Shown here: one piece after another, positions 1 through 5,659 of the stretch
Position numbering within the stretch: the stretch's first letter is position 1
Layout: every line of letters starts with the position of its first letter
Assembly (NCBI GenBank): GCA_943326825.2
Contig: CALPUT020000185.1
Span: 1 to 5,659 of the forward strand
DNA length: 5,659 nt
Direction of reading: 5' to 3'
Source of the DNA: Chryseobacterium gleum
GTDB lineage: Bacteria; Bacteroidota; Bacteroidia; Flavobacteriales_D; Crocinitomicaceae
The notes under the pieces: model-generated
Told to the model about the DNA's origin: nothing
What the model saw: only the letters and a program-made list of their open reading frames with translations
Database searches by the model: none
Made by a program: the position numbers and the translations under genes

Positions 1-1586
1 AAAGATAATCCCATAGAGATGATTAAGAATTGAAAGAAGCGTCCAATAAAGCGAATTAAATCACTAAATGTTTTACCAGATTTGTCTCTGTATGAAAGCC
101 AGTAGAAATACATTAAGAAAATAGTACTTGAGATAAATATAGATCCAAATTGGATAAAATAATTTAAATCAGAGAAACTATCTTTAATATGTAAGATCGG
201 TAAACTCAACATTGATAATGTTAAAATAAACATAAATAATGAAGAGTTAAATAAATGAGATAAACCATGAACTCGATCCATGAATTTCACATTTTTAGCA
301 GTCAACAAACGTTTCCACATTTTGATGAAACATTCAGCGCCACCTTTCATCCAACGATGTTGTTGGTTTTTTAAAGCTGACATTGTAATTGGTAATTCAG
401 CTGGAGCAATAACATCTTCACAGTATTTAAATTTCCATCCAAATATTTGTGCTCTATAACTTAAATCTAAATCTTCAGTCAAAGTATCGTGTTCCCATCC
501 ACCTGCATCTGCAATACATTGTTTTCTCCAAATACCACCAGTTCCGTTGAAGTTGATGAAATGACCAGAGGCTGTTCTACCACCTTGTTCAATTGCAAAA
601 TGACCATTTAATCCAAAAGCTTGAAGTTCAGTTAAAATAGAATAATCTTTGTTGATGTGTCCCCATCGAGTTTGAACAACTCCAATTGTTGGATCTTGGA
701 AATAAGGCATTGTTTTTTGAAGGAAGTCTTTTTCAGGCATGAAATCAGAATCGAAAATTCCGATGAATTCACCTTCTACTTTATCCATTGCAGCGTCTAG
801 AGCTCCTGCTTTATAACCTGTTCTGTCAACTCTATGTACGTGTTGAATATTAATTCCTCTAGCTGCAACTTCAGCAACTTTAGCAGCAATTAAGTCTTTC
901 GTTTCATCTGTTGAATCATCTAAAACCTGAATCTGGAATTTATCTAAAGGATATTCAAATTCAGAAATTTGTTGAATAATACGTTCTGCAACATACATTT
1001 CATTGTACATTGGTAATTGGATTGTAACTTTTGGAGTGTTTTCTGGATTGAAAATAGGTTTAATTTCTAATGCTTTTTTCTTTCTATTTCTAGCGTAAGC
1101 AATAGAAAGTGAAAGTTGCAATACACTATAAAAGAAAATCATGAAAAGACAAATCCCATAAAGTATTAAAAGAATTTTAGCCGCTAAATGAGACCAATAA
1201 TGTTCTTTTCCTTTAAAGTCTCCCCAATTAAACATCCAAGTAACTTTTAACGAAACAGTAAATGGTTCATTTACATTGAATGTGTAATTATCGTGATGTT
1301 CTTCTGTTAATGTAAATGTATTTAAGATTTTATTTTGATAATCTTTATCGGTCATTTTCAAATTATACGTCCCAAAAGGAATGTTTTTAAATTCGAAATT
1401 TCCATCATCTGTTGATTCAACGGTATAAGATTTTTTTGTTTTTACATTTTGTAATGTAATATCTACTTCTTCTGCAGCTCGTTCTGTTTTTTGATCAACT
1501 AATCGTCCGCGAACAAATTTAGTCGTCTGAGCGAAATAAATACTTGAAGTAAAAAGTACAAAAAGTAATAGACTAATTTTTGGCAT
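1..1586 (-). CDS. Processive family 2 glycosyltransferase (cellulose/mannan synthase-like) with N-terminal beta-sandwich; C-terminus cut by window edge
   Basis: An open frame runs from ATG at 1586-1584 to the left edge with no stop (528 residues visible). Seen in order: a signal-peptide-like N-terminus (about residues 1-19, hydrophobic, ending FAQ); a carboxypeptidase-regulatory-like beta-sandwich (about 24-108, with VRGRLVD, TDDGNFEF and PFGTYNLKM); a membrane helix (about 138-160) followed by basic RNRKKK (166-171); a GT2 catalytic domain (about 185-413); and at least three more hydrophobic helices. The catalytic motifs are intact: LPMYNE (191-196), DDS (D223/D224), DSD (279-281), TED (370-372) and QQHRW (408-412). 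The family transfers sugars from cytosolic nucleotide sugars to a growing beta-glycan and extrudes it through its own helices. The positive-inside rule puts the beta-sandwich in the periplasm and the GT domain in the cytosol. Glucan, mannan or another product cannot be told from this. By comparison with family length I infer roughly 80-120 residues are missing. The gene has its own candidate promoter and is separated from accA by a terminator. Confidence 0.93.
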   Translation of the reverse strand, partial: MPKISLLLFVLFTSSIYFAQTTKFVRGRLVDQKTERAAEEVDITLQNVKTKKSYTVESTDDGNFEFKNIPFGTYNLKMTDKDYQNKILNTFTLTEEHHDNYTFNVNEPFTVSLKVTWMFNWGDFKGKEHYWSHLAAKILLILYGICLFMIFFYSVLQLSLSIAYARNRKKKALEIKPIFNPENTPKVTIQLPMYNEMYVAERIIQQISEFEYPLDKFQIQVLDDSTDETKDLIAAKVAEVAARGINIQHVHRVDRTGYKAGALDAAMDKVEGEFIGIFDSDFMPEKDFLQKTMPYFQDPTIGVVQTRWGHINKDYSILTELQAFGLNGHFAIEQGGRTASGHFINFNGTGGIWRKQCIADAGGWEHDTLTEDLDLSYRAQIFGWKFKYCEDVIAPAELPITMSALKNQQHRWMKGGAECFIKMWKRLLTAKNVKFMDRVHGLSHLFNSSLFMFILTLSMLSLPILHIKDSFSDLNYFIQFGSIFISSTIFLMYFYWLSYRDKSGKTFSDLIRFIGRFFQFLIISMGLS

Positions 1587-1646
1587 AAAAATTGTATGTT
1601 ATATTTCTTTAAACGTTGTTTTCAATAAATACAAATTGAAAAACCG

Positions 1647-1654
1647 CAAATATA
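1647..1654 (-). promoter_or_regulatory. Candidate -7 promoter element of the glycosyltransferase gene
   Basis: The minus strand reads TATATTTG, an exact match to the Bacteroidota -7 consensus TAnnTTTG. Transcription would start near 1640, giving a leader of about 54 bases before the ATG at 1586. A TTG lies upstream (minus strand, 1670-1668), but the 13-base spacing is shorter than the usual 17-20 or so, so the -33 element is weak or absent. The leader has no recognisable Shine-Dalgarno sequence and is A/T rich, as is common in this phylum. Confidence 0.45.
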
Positions 1655-1774
1655 GTTTTTATTCCACCAATTACATCGTGTTTTTATAACTATGTGTGAA
1701 TATTTTTTACCACATCTTATATTTTGTTTTTAAAGTCTTTAAAGCTAGTGTATTGGCTTTCATTTTTGAAAGTT

Positions 1775-1813
1775 TTTTCAAAATAAAAAAGGACCAGAAA
1801 ATCTGATCCTTTT
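1775..1813 (-). terminator. Rho-independent terminator of accA
   Basis: A 12-base-pair inverted repeat (arms 1802-1813 and 1787-1798, loop 1799-1801) lies 25 bases downstream of the accA stop codon. Read on the minus strand, the stem AAAAGGATCAGA pairs with TCTGGTCCTTTT, and a U-rich tract TTTTTTATTTTG overlaps and follows the second arm. The one non-Watson-Crick position is a G-U wobble in the minus-strand RNA but a C-A mismatch in the plus-strand RNA. Together with the U-tract, this says the hairpin works in the accA direction and separates accA from the downstream glycosyltransferase gene. Confidence 0.85.
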
Positions 1814-1837
1814 AGTATATTTTTTATTGAATATAAA

Positions 1838-2791
1838 TTATTGCCAAACACCCATTGAGCAAAACTTATCAATACGGTCATTGATACGTTTTTCTGGAGC
1901 TATTGCATCTAATTCTTTTAAATACTCTTGAATTGATTTTTTTACTGTTAAGAACATTTCTTGTTGTTCTCTATGAGCTCCACTTGCAGGCTCTTTGATC
2001 ACATCATCTACCAACTTCAATTGTTTCATATCTGTTGAAGTTAATTTCAAAGCTTCTGCTGCTTTCTCTTTGTAATCCCAAGATCTCCATAAGATTGAAG
2101 AACAAGATTCTGGAGAAATTACTGAATACCAAGTATTTTCTAACATAACTACTTTGTCTCCAACGCCAATTCCTAATGCACCACCAGAAGCACCTTCACC
2201 AATAATAATACAGATTACAGGAACTTTCAAACGCATCATTTCATATATGTTACGAGCAATTGCTTCACCTTGACCTCTTTCTTCAGCTTCTAAACCTGGA
2301 AATGCTCCCGGAGTATCAATTAAAGTAACGATTGGTTTGTTAAATTTTTCAGCCAATTTCATTAAGCGTAATGCTTTTCTATAACCTTCTGGGTTAGGCA
2401 TTCCGAAATTACGGTATTGACGCATTTTAGTGTTGATTCCTTTTTGTTGTCCGATAAACATTACTGTTTTACCATCTAATAAACCGAATCCACCAACCAT
2501 AGCTTTATCATCTTTCACACTTCTGTCTCCATGTAATTCTTGGAAAGTTCCATTTGAAATTGCATCAATATAAGCTAATGTATATGGTCTATCTGGATGT
2601 CTTGACATTTGAACTCGCTGCCATGGAGTTAAATTCGCGAAAATGCTTTTTGTCGTTTCAGCTAACTTGTTTTCAAGTTCTTTCACCTTGTCAGTCATGT
2701 CGATATTCGTGCTAACACCAATCTCTTTTGTTTGATCGATTTGCTCTTCTAAAGCCTTAATCGGTTCCTCGAAGTCTAAATATGTTGCCAT
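1838..2791 (-). CDS. accA: Acetyl-CoA carboxylase, carboxyltransferase subunit alpha
   Basis: A 317-residue protein, close to the 319 residues of E. coli AccA. With AccD it forms the carboxyltransferase that moves the carboxyl group from carboxybiotin on AccB to acetyl-CoA. This makes malonyl-CoA in the cytosol, the first committed step of fatty acid synthesis. Seen: an N-terminal helical, partly coiled-coil region (about 1-50); PWQRVQMSRHPDRP (56-69); the crotonase-like core with GMPNPEGYRKA (130-140); DTPGAFPGLEAEERGQGE (159-176); the oxyanion-hole loop GEGASGGALGIG (198-209); and SPESCSSILW (226-235). There is no zinc finger, as expected, since that belongs to AccD. The chosen start is ATG at 2791-2789, giving MATYLDFEEPIKALEEQ, the usual N-terminus in this phylum. 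An in-frame TTG three codons upstream is a poorer choice. AccB, AccC and AccD are not in the window. The gene is monocistronic by its own terminator and is divergent from ispE. Confidence 0.98.
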   Translation of the reverse strand: MATYLDFEEPIKALEEQIDQTKEIGVSTNIDMTDKVKELENKLAETTKSIFANLTPWQRVQMSRHPDRPYTLAYIDAISNGTFQELHGDRSVKDDKAMVGGFGLLDGKTVMFIGQQKGINTKMRQYRNFGMPNPEGYRKALRLMKLAEKFNKPIVTLIDTPGAFPGLEAEERGQGEAIARNIYEMMRLKVPVICIIIGEGASGGALGIGVGDKVVMLENTWYSVISPESCSSILWRSWDYKEKAAEALKLTSTDMKQLKLVDDVIKEPASGAHREQQEMFLTVKKSIQEYLKELDAIAPEKRINDRIDKFCSMGVWQ

Positions 2792-2810
2792 TTTATTCAA
2801 TTTGAAGCCC

Positions 2811-2818
2811 GAAAGATA
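2811..2818 (-). promoter_or_regulatory. Candidate -7 promoter element of accA
   Basis: The minus strand reads TATCTTTC, which matches the Bacteroidota consensus TAnnTTTG except for the last base. It lies 19 bases upstream of the accA ATG, implying a leader of only about a dozen bases. No clear TTG -33 element is present. The position where one would sit (about 2838-2845) overlaps the ispE -7 element. Confidence 0.35.
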
Positions 2819-2838
2819 CGAAAATAGTTTACTTCTTT

Positions 2839-2846
2839 TACCTTTG
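2839..2846 (+). promoter_or_regulatory. Candidate -7 promoter element of ispE, implying a leaderless mRNA
   Basis: TACCTTTG is an exact match to the Bacteroidota -7 consensus TAnnTTTG. It ends four bases before the ispE ATG at 2851. With the usual spacing, the transcript would begin at or within a few bases of the start codon. No convincing -33 TTG is seen at the expected distance; a TTTG at 2801-2804 is too far upstream. Confidence 0.45.
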
Positions 2847-2850
2847 TAGT

Positions 2851-3660
2851 ATGATAAATTTTCCTTCTGCTAAAATAAATTTAGGCTTAAATGTTCTGTT
2901 TAAGAGAGATGACGGCTATCATGAGTTAGAAACTCTGATGATTCAATTGCCTTTTCATGATATATTAGAAATACTACCTGCCTCGAATTTTGAGTTTAAA
3001 CAATCTGGCATCAAGGTTGAAGGTGACATAGAATTGAATTTATGTGTGAAAGCATTTCGTTTAATTCAAAAAAAACATTTGATTTCAAATATTTATATGC
3101 ACCTAGAGAAAATCATACCTATGGGAGCAGGTTTAGGAGGTGGTTCTGCTGATGCCGCTTTTGTATTAAGGACATTGGATCGATTGTTCGAGTTAAATTT
3201 ATCGACTGAAGTCTTGCAAGATTATGCCTCTCAATTAGGAAGTGATTGCCCCTTTTTTATTATTGATAAACCTCAGATTGCTAAAGGAAGGGGAGAGATT
3301 TTATCAACGGTTGATTTCAGCTTAAAAGGATATTATTTAAAATTGATCAATGTGGGGATTCATGTAAGTACGAAAGAGGCATTTTCTGCTATTGAATTCT
3401 CAAAGAATGAAAAGAGAGTTGAAGATATAATTCATCAGCCAATTCAAACTTGGAAAAGTGAATTGAAAAATGATTTTGAGACGACTGTTTTTAAAATTTA
3501 TCCTGAATTAGCTATAATAAAGGAGAATCTTTATTCTGAAGGTGCTGTATACGCTTCTATGTCAGGAAGTGGTTCGACAATGTATGGGGTTTTTGAAAAT
3601 GAGCCACTAAAAACTTACCAAGCAAATCCGAGTGTTTTAGAGAAAATAATGAGATTTTAG
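2851..3660 (+). CDS. ispE: 4-diphosphocytidyl-2-C-methyl-D-erythritol kinase (GHMP kinase)
   Basis: A 269-residue protein, slightly shorter than E. coli IspE (283). It phosphorylates the 2-hydroxyl of CDP-methylerythritol with ATP, the fourth step of the cytosolic MEP pathway to IPP and DMAPP. Seen: the N-terminal substrate motif PSAKINLGL (5-13) with the conserved Lys8; the glycine-rich ATP loop PMGAGLGGGSADAA (90-103), GHMP motif 2; GSDCPFF (130-136), where Asp132 matches the catalytic Asp of the family; and GHMP motif 3, SMSGSGSTMYG (236-246). The DDGYHELETLM segment near residue 20 is also typical. ATG at 2851 is the first start in frame and puts the motifs at the usual positions. There is no Shine-Dalgarno sequence, and the -7 element is almost directly before the ATG. 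The gene is divergent from accA and ends 13 bases from the stop of the convergent propeller gene, so it is probably monocistronic. The window therefore shows the host uses the non-mevalonate route. Confidence 0.97.
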   Translation: MINFPSAKINLGLNVLFKRDDGYHELETLMIQLPFHDILEILPASNFEFKQSGIKVEGDIELNLCVKAFRLIQKKHLISNIYMHLEKIIPMGAGLGGGSADAAFVLRTLDRLFELNLSTEVLQDYASQLGSDCPFFIIDKPQIAKGRGEILSTVDFSLKGYYLKLINVGIHVSTKEAFSAIEFSKNEKRVEDIIHQPIQTWKSELKNDFETTVFKIYPELAIIKENLYSEGAVYASMSGSGSTMYGVFENEPLKTYQANPSVLEKIMRF

Positions 3661-3673
3661 TTTTTGAAATTTG

Positions 3674-5659
3674 TTAATTCGTAATAATTATTTTCTTCGT
3701 TCCAATAAAAGTCTTCTTTGAGTCGAAAAGTTGAAAGAAGTAATATCCTTGTTTAAGTTGAGTGAGTTCAAATTGAATTTCTTTTTTATCTGTAGTTATT
3801 TTTGATAATTCATTCCCTAAAATATCATAAATTATTATGGTTATGTCATTTGACAAAGTATGTTGGATTGTAAACGAGCCAGTATTGGGATTTGGATAAA
3901 TAACAAATTTGAAATCAGTATTTTTTTCGATGATTGAAGCTGAGCTGTTTGGGTCGACCTCTAAATGGTATAAGCCACCTAAATCTTGACCAACAAATAA
4001 GTCTAGATGACCATTATTATTAATGTCATTCACAAAAAATGAACTATAAGCTTCAATTGGAATTTGAAGAAAGTTGTTAGATTTTAAATGAAATGATTTA
4101 CCAGTTTGAAGATTGTTTTCAATGCTGTCATAAAATTGCAATTGACCACTGATTGCTCCGGTAAATAAATACGCAGTATCATTAAAATTAAAAAAATGAG
4201 GTGTAGGGAAATCATGCGAACTGTTGATGTCAACATCTATCATTCCTAGTTTTGAATTCATTAATTGAAATGAGGGGTTGCTTTTTGTTCCAATGTTTTG
4301 GTAATAGGCTATTTCACCGGAAATTTTACCGATTATCAAATCGAGCTTTCCATCTTTGTTTAAATCGAATAATTGGGGAAAGTTGTAAGAGCCAGCATTA
4401 ATAGTTGTTCCTGAAAAATCTGTATAATTTTGAATTGGGGTAGCGAATTGAAGTGAAGGACTGTTTAGGTTTTCGTAATACATCATTGTTCCATTTTCGA
4501 GGCCAAGCAATAAATCTTTGTCTCCATCATCATCTAAATCACCGAAAGTAGGGGTGAATCTTAAATTATAATTTACCTGAGATAAATTTAAAAAATCATC
4601 ATTTATGAAGGTGAAATGAGGAGAAGTTGAAGTACCTGTGTTTTTATAATAAGCAATTGCACCTTCTTTTTGGGCAACTGGTTTGTAGCGATAAAAATTT
4701 GAAATAAATAAATCTTCTAATCCATCTTGATCGAAATCCCAAAAGATTGGAATACTCCCTGAGCCTTTATCGATCATTTCTCCTTGAAGAAAATTATCCA
4801 CTTGATAATCGAATATTGGATTTTGATTGGTACCATTGTTTTTATACATCCAAACACTTTTTATATTGTTGGATGAATTTCTAGCATTTCCACTTATTAT
4901 TAAATCTTTTTTTGAATCAAAGTCTACATCTTCTAAAAAGGCAGCCGGAAATTCTTGGATATCTACTGGTGTTGAATTTATTGGGAATTGTGTTTGTAAT
5001 ATAGAAATAGCAGAATTTGAGTTGGGTGTCGAGCCGTTATTTATTAATAAATTTAGATTCGTATTAGAAACATCACCAATTATTAAATCTAACACTCCAG
5101 AATGATCTATGTCTATAGCTAAAACAGTTGATCCCGAATGTTTTTCTGGACTTTTAGGGTTGACTTTAATAGATTTTAAAGGATTACTAATATTACTATT
5201 GATACAAGGATAATTTTGATCATTTAATAGGATGCTATTTGAAAAGGCATCTTCAATAAATTTACCCCAGCATTCATTTTTTAATTCAAAATCTAATGAA
5301 TCGGGGATGTTATACTTTTCGATACTTTGATTTTGGTGATATTCTACGTGTTGGCCTCCAATTGAAAAAGTCAAAATATCTATATCTCCATCAAAATCAA
5401 CATCAACAATTGCGGGTATATCACCTGAACTCACATATAAATTTGTAAGATTTCCGGTATAGTTTGAATACAATAAAGACTTGAATAAAGACCACTGAAT
5501 TCCATCGGTTTGATTGCCTTCATTTCGATATACTTTAATTCCTCCTATACCATAAGTAAAAATGTCTTTTTTTCCATCTTGATTGAAATCTACTAATGCG
5601 ACTCTGTAATTTAAATCTTTAGGGAAATATTTTTTCCCATCATAGATAAATTTGTAATG
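3674..5659 (-). CDS. Secreted VCBS/FG-GAP-type beta-propeller protein with T9SS type A sorting domain; N-terminus beyond window
   Basis: The frame is open from the right edge to TAA at 3676-3674, giving 661 visible residues. A TTG at 5473-5471 could be read as a start, but coding continues upstream through another repeat (VDFNQDGKKDIF, residues 23-34), so it is internal. Numbering is from the window edge. The protein is a chain of about 60-residue units, each with a calcium-loop-like D-x-D-x-D-G-x-x-D followed by [IL][IFL], a hydrophobic strand and often Y-Y-x-N-x-G. Loops are at about residues 24, 86, 183, 244, 308, 374, 432 and 545, with a degenerate unit near 489-512. The family folds as beta-propellers and is found in surface adhesins and in carbohydrate- or protein-binding modules; the ligand here is unknown. 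The C-terminus (585-661) is a T9SS type A domain, so the protein should cross the outer membrane and be released or anchored. A signal peptide is expected upstream of the window. No catalytic domain is seen in the visible part. Confidence 0.92.
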   Translation of the reverse strand, partial: HYKFIYDGKKYFPKDLNYRVALVDFNQDGKKDIFTYGIGGIKVYRNEGNQTDGIQWSLFKSLLYSNYTGNLTNLYVSSGDIPAIVDVDFDGDIDILTFSIGGQHVEYHQNQSIEKYNIPDSLDFELKNECWGKFIEDAFSNSILLNDQNYPCINSNISNPLKSIKVNPKSPEKHSGSTVLAIDIDHSGVLDLIIGDVSNTNLNLLINNGSTPNSNSAISILQTQFPINSTPVDIQEFPAAFLEDVDFDSKKDLIISGNARNSSNNIKSVWMYKNNGTNQNPIFDYQVDNFLQGEMIDKGSGSIPIFWDFDQDGLEDLFISNFYRYKPVAQKEGAIAYYKNTGTSTSPHFTFINDDFLNLSQVNYNLRFTPTFGDLDDDGDKDLLLGLENGTMMYYENLNSPSLQFATPIQNYTDFSGTTINAGSYNFPQLFDLNKDGKLDLIIGKISGEIAYYQNIGTKSNPSFQLMNSKLGMIDVDINSSHDFPTPHFFNFNDTAYLFTGAISGQLQFYDSIENNLQTGKSFHLKSNNFLQIPIEAYSSFFVNDINNNGHLDLFVGQDLGGLYHLEVDPNSSASIIEKNTDFKFVIYPNPNTGSFTIQHTLSNDITIIIYDILGNELSKITTDKKEIQFELTQLKQGYYFFQLFDSKKTFIGTKKIIITN
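3677..3907 (-). other. T9SS type A C-terminal sorting domain (coding segment)
   Basis: The last 77 residues hold the usual elements in order: YPNPNTGSFTI (588-598), YDILGNEL (611-618), GYYFFQLF (638-645) and a basic, strand-forming end KKIIITN. This domain is recognised by the Bacteroidota type IX secretion machinery after Sec export and is normally cleaved or used for anchoring. It is the strongest taxonomic marker in the window. Confidence 0.93.
4001..5590 (-). repeat. Tandem VCBS/FG-GAP-like protein repeats (eight intact calcium loops plus one degenerate unit)
   Basis: This is repetition at the protein level, not near-identical DNA. Loop starts are 62, 97, 61, 64, 66, 58, about 58 and about 55 residues apart. 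Examples are VDVDFDGDIDIL, WDFDQDGLEDLF, GDLDDDGDKDLL and FDLNKDGKLDLI. Two loops depart mildly from consensus: EDVDFDSKKDLI has Ser for Gly, and NDINNNGHLDLF has Asn for two of the Asp ligands. The one long interval (97) is caused by an insertion that carries two cysteines. Confidence 0.85.

Larger units (their letters stand above)
1587..1837. other. AT-rich intergenic region between accA and the glycosyltransferase gene
   Basis: These 251 bases hold no convincing open frame on either strand. They contain the accA terminator at the right end (1775-1813) and the candidate glycosyltransferase promoter at 1647-1654. The middle (about 1680-1770) is A/T rich with a short CTTTAAAG-like direct repeat near 1730-1745, and I see no function for it. 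Confidence 0.7.

Noticed and set aside
1757..1778. Plus-strand hairpin CTTTCA-TTTT-TGAAAG followed by six T, resembling a terminator
   Set aside because: The stem is only six pairs and A/T rich, and no plus-strand gene lies upstream that it could terminate. Such hairpins arise by chance in sequence this AT-rich.
1838..3660. accA and ispE as a functional operon
   Set aside because: They are divergent, so they cannot be co-transcribed. At most they share a promoter region.
3641..3696. A 10-base inverted repeat AGAAAATAAT / ATTATTTTCT around the convergent stops of ispE and the propeller gene
   Set aside because: The arms are 36 bases apart, almost all A/T, lie partly within both coding regions and lack a following U-tract. 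A bidirectional terminator is possible but not supported.
4827..5105. A 92-codon open frame on the plus strand
   Set aside because: It lies wholly inside the propeller gene on the opposite strand, has no recognisable domain, and its sequence is what antisense reading of the repeats would give. It is a shadow frame.
1..5659. A search by eye for an undescribed multi-gene system, CRISPR, phage, toxin-antitoxin or mobile element signs
   Set aside because: The window has two housekeeping genes and two envelope or surface genes in four separate transcription units. I saw no regular DNA repeats, transposase, integrase, small paired genes or attachment-like repeats.

Overview
The window is AT-rich and looks like chromosomal DNA from a member of the Bacteroidota, most likely Flavobacteriales. 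The evidence is a type IX secretion (T9SS) type A sorting domain at the end of one protein, matches to the Bacteroidota -7 promoter consensus TAnnTTTG upstream of genes, no clear Shine-Dalgarno sequences, and flavobacterial-looking AccA and IspE proteins. A narrower placement, for example Crocinitomicaceae or another fish-and-water flavobacterial family, would be a guess.

Layout from left to right. (1) Positions 1-1586, minus strand: the N-terminal 528 residues of a processive family 2 glycosyltransferase of the cellulose/mannan synthase type. It runs off the left edge and carries an unusual N-terminal signal peptide plus a carboxypeptidase-regulatory-like beta-sandwich. (2) Positions 1587-1837: a 251-base gap holding a good intrinsic terminator for the next gene and a candidate promoter for the glycosyltransferase. 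(3) Positions 1838-2791, minus strand: accA, the carboxyltransferase alpha subunit of acetyl-CoA carboxylase. (4) Positions 2792-2850: a 59-base divergent promoter region. (5) Positions 2851-3660, plus strand: ispE, the kinase of the MEP isoprenoid pathway. (6) Positions 3674-5659, minus strand: a large secreted VCBS/FG-GAP-type beta-propeller protein with a T9SS sorting domain. It is convergent with ispE and still open at the right edge, so its true start lies outside the window.

The two central genes are housekeeping: AccA commits acetyl-CoA to fatty acid synthesis and IspE acts in isoprenoid precursor synthesis, and they share one very short divergent promoter region. The two flanking genes concern the cell envelope or surface: an inner-membrane polysaccharide synthase and an exported propeller protein. 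Nothing suggests that the four genes form one system, and there is no sign of mobile elements, CRISPR, tRNA or rRNA. I see no undescribed multi-gene system. The points worth checking are the domain fusion in the glycosyltransferase, the probably leaderless and overlapping accA/ispE promoters, and the irregular blades of the propeller protein.
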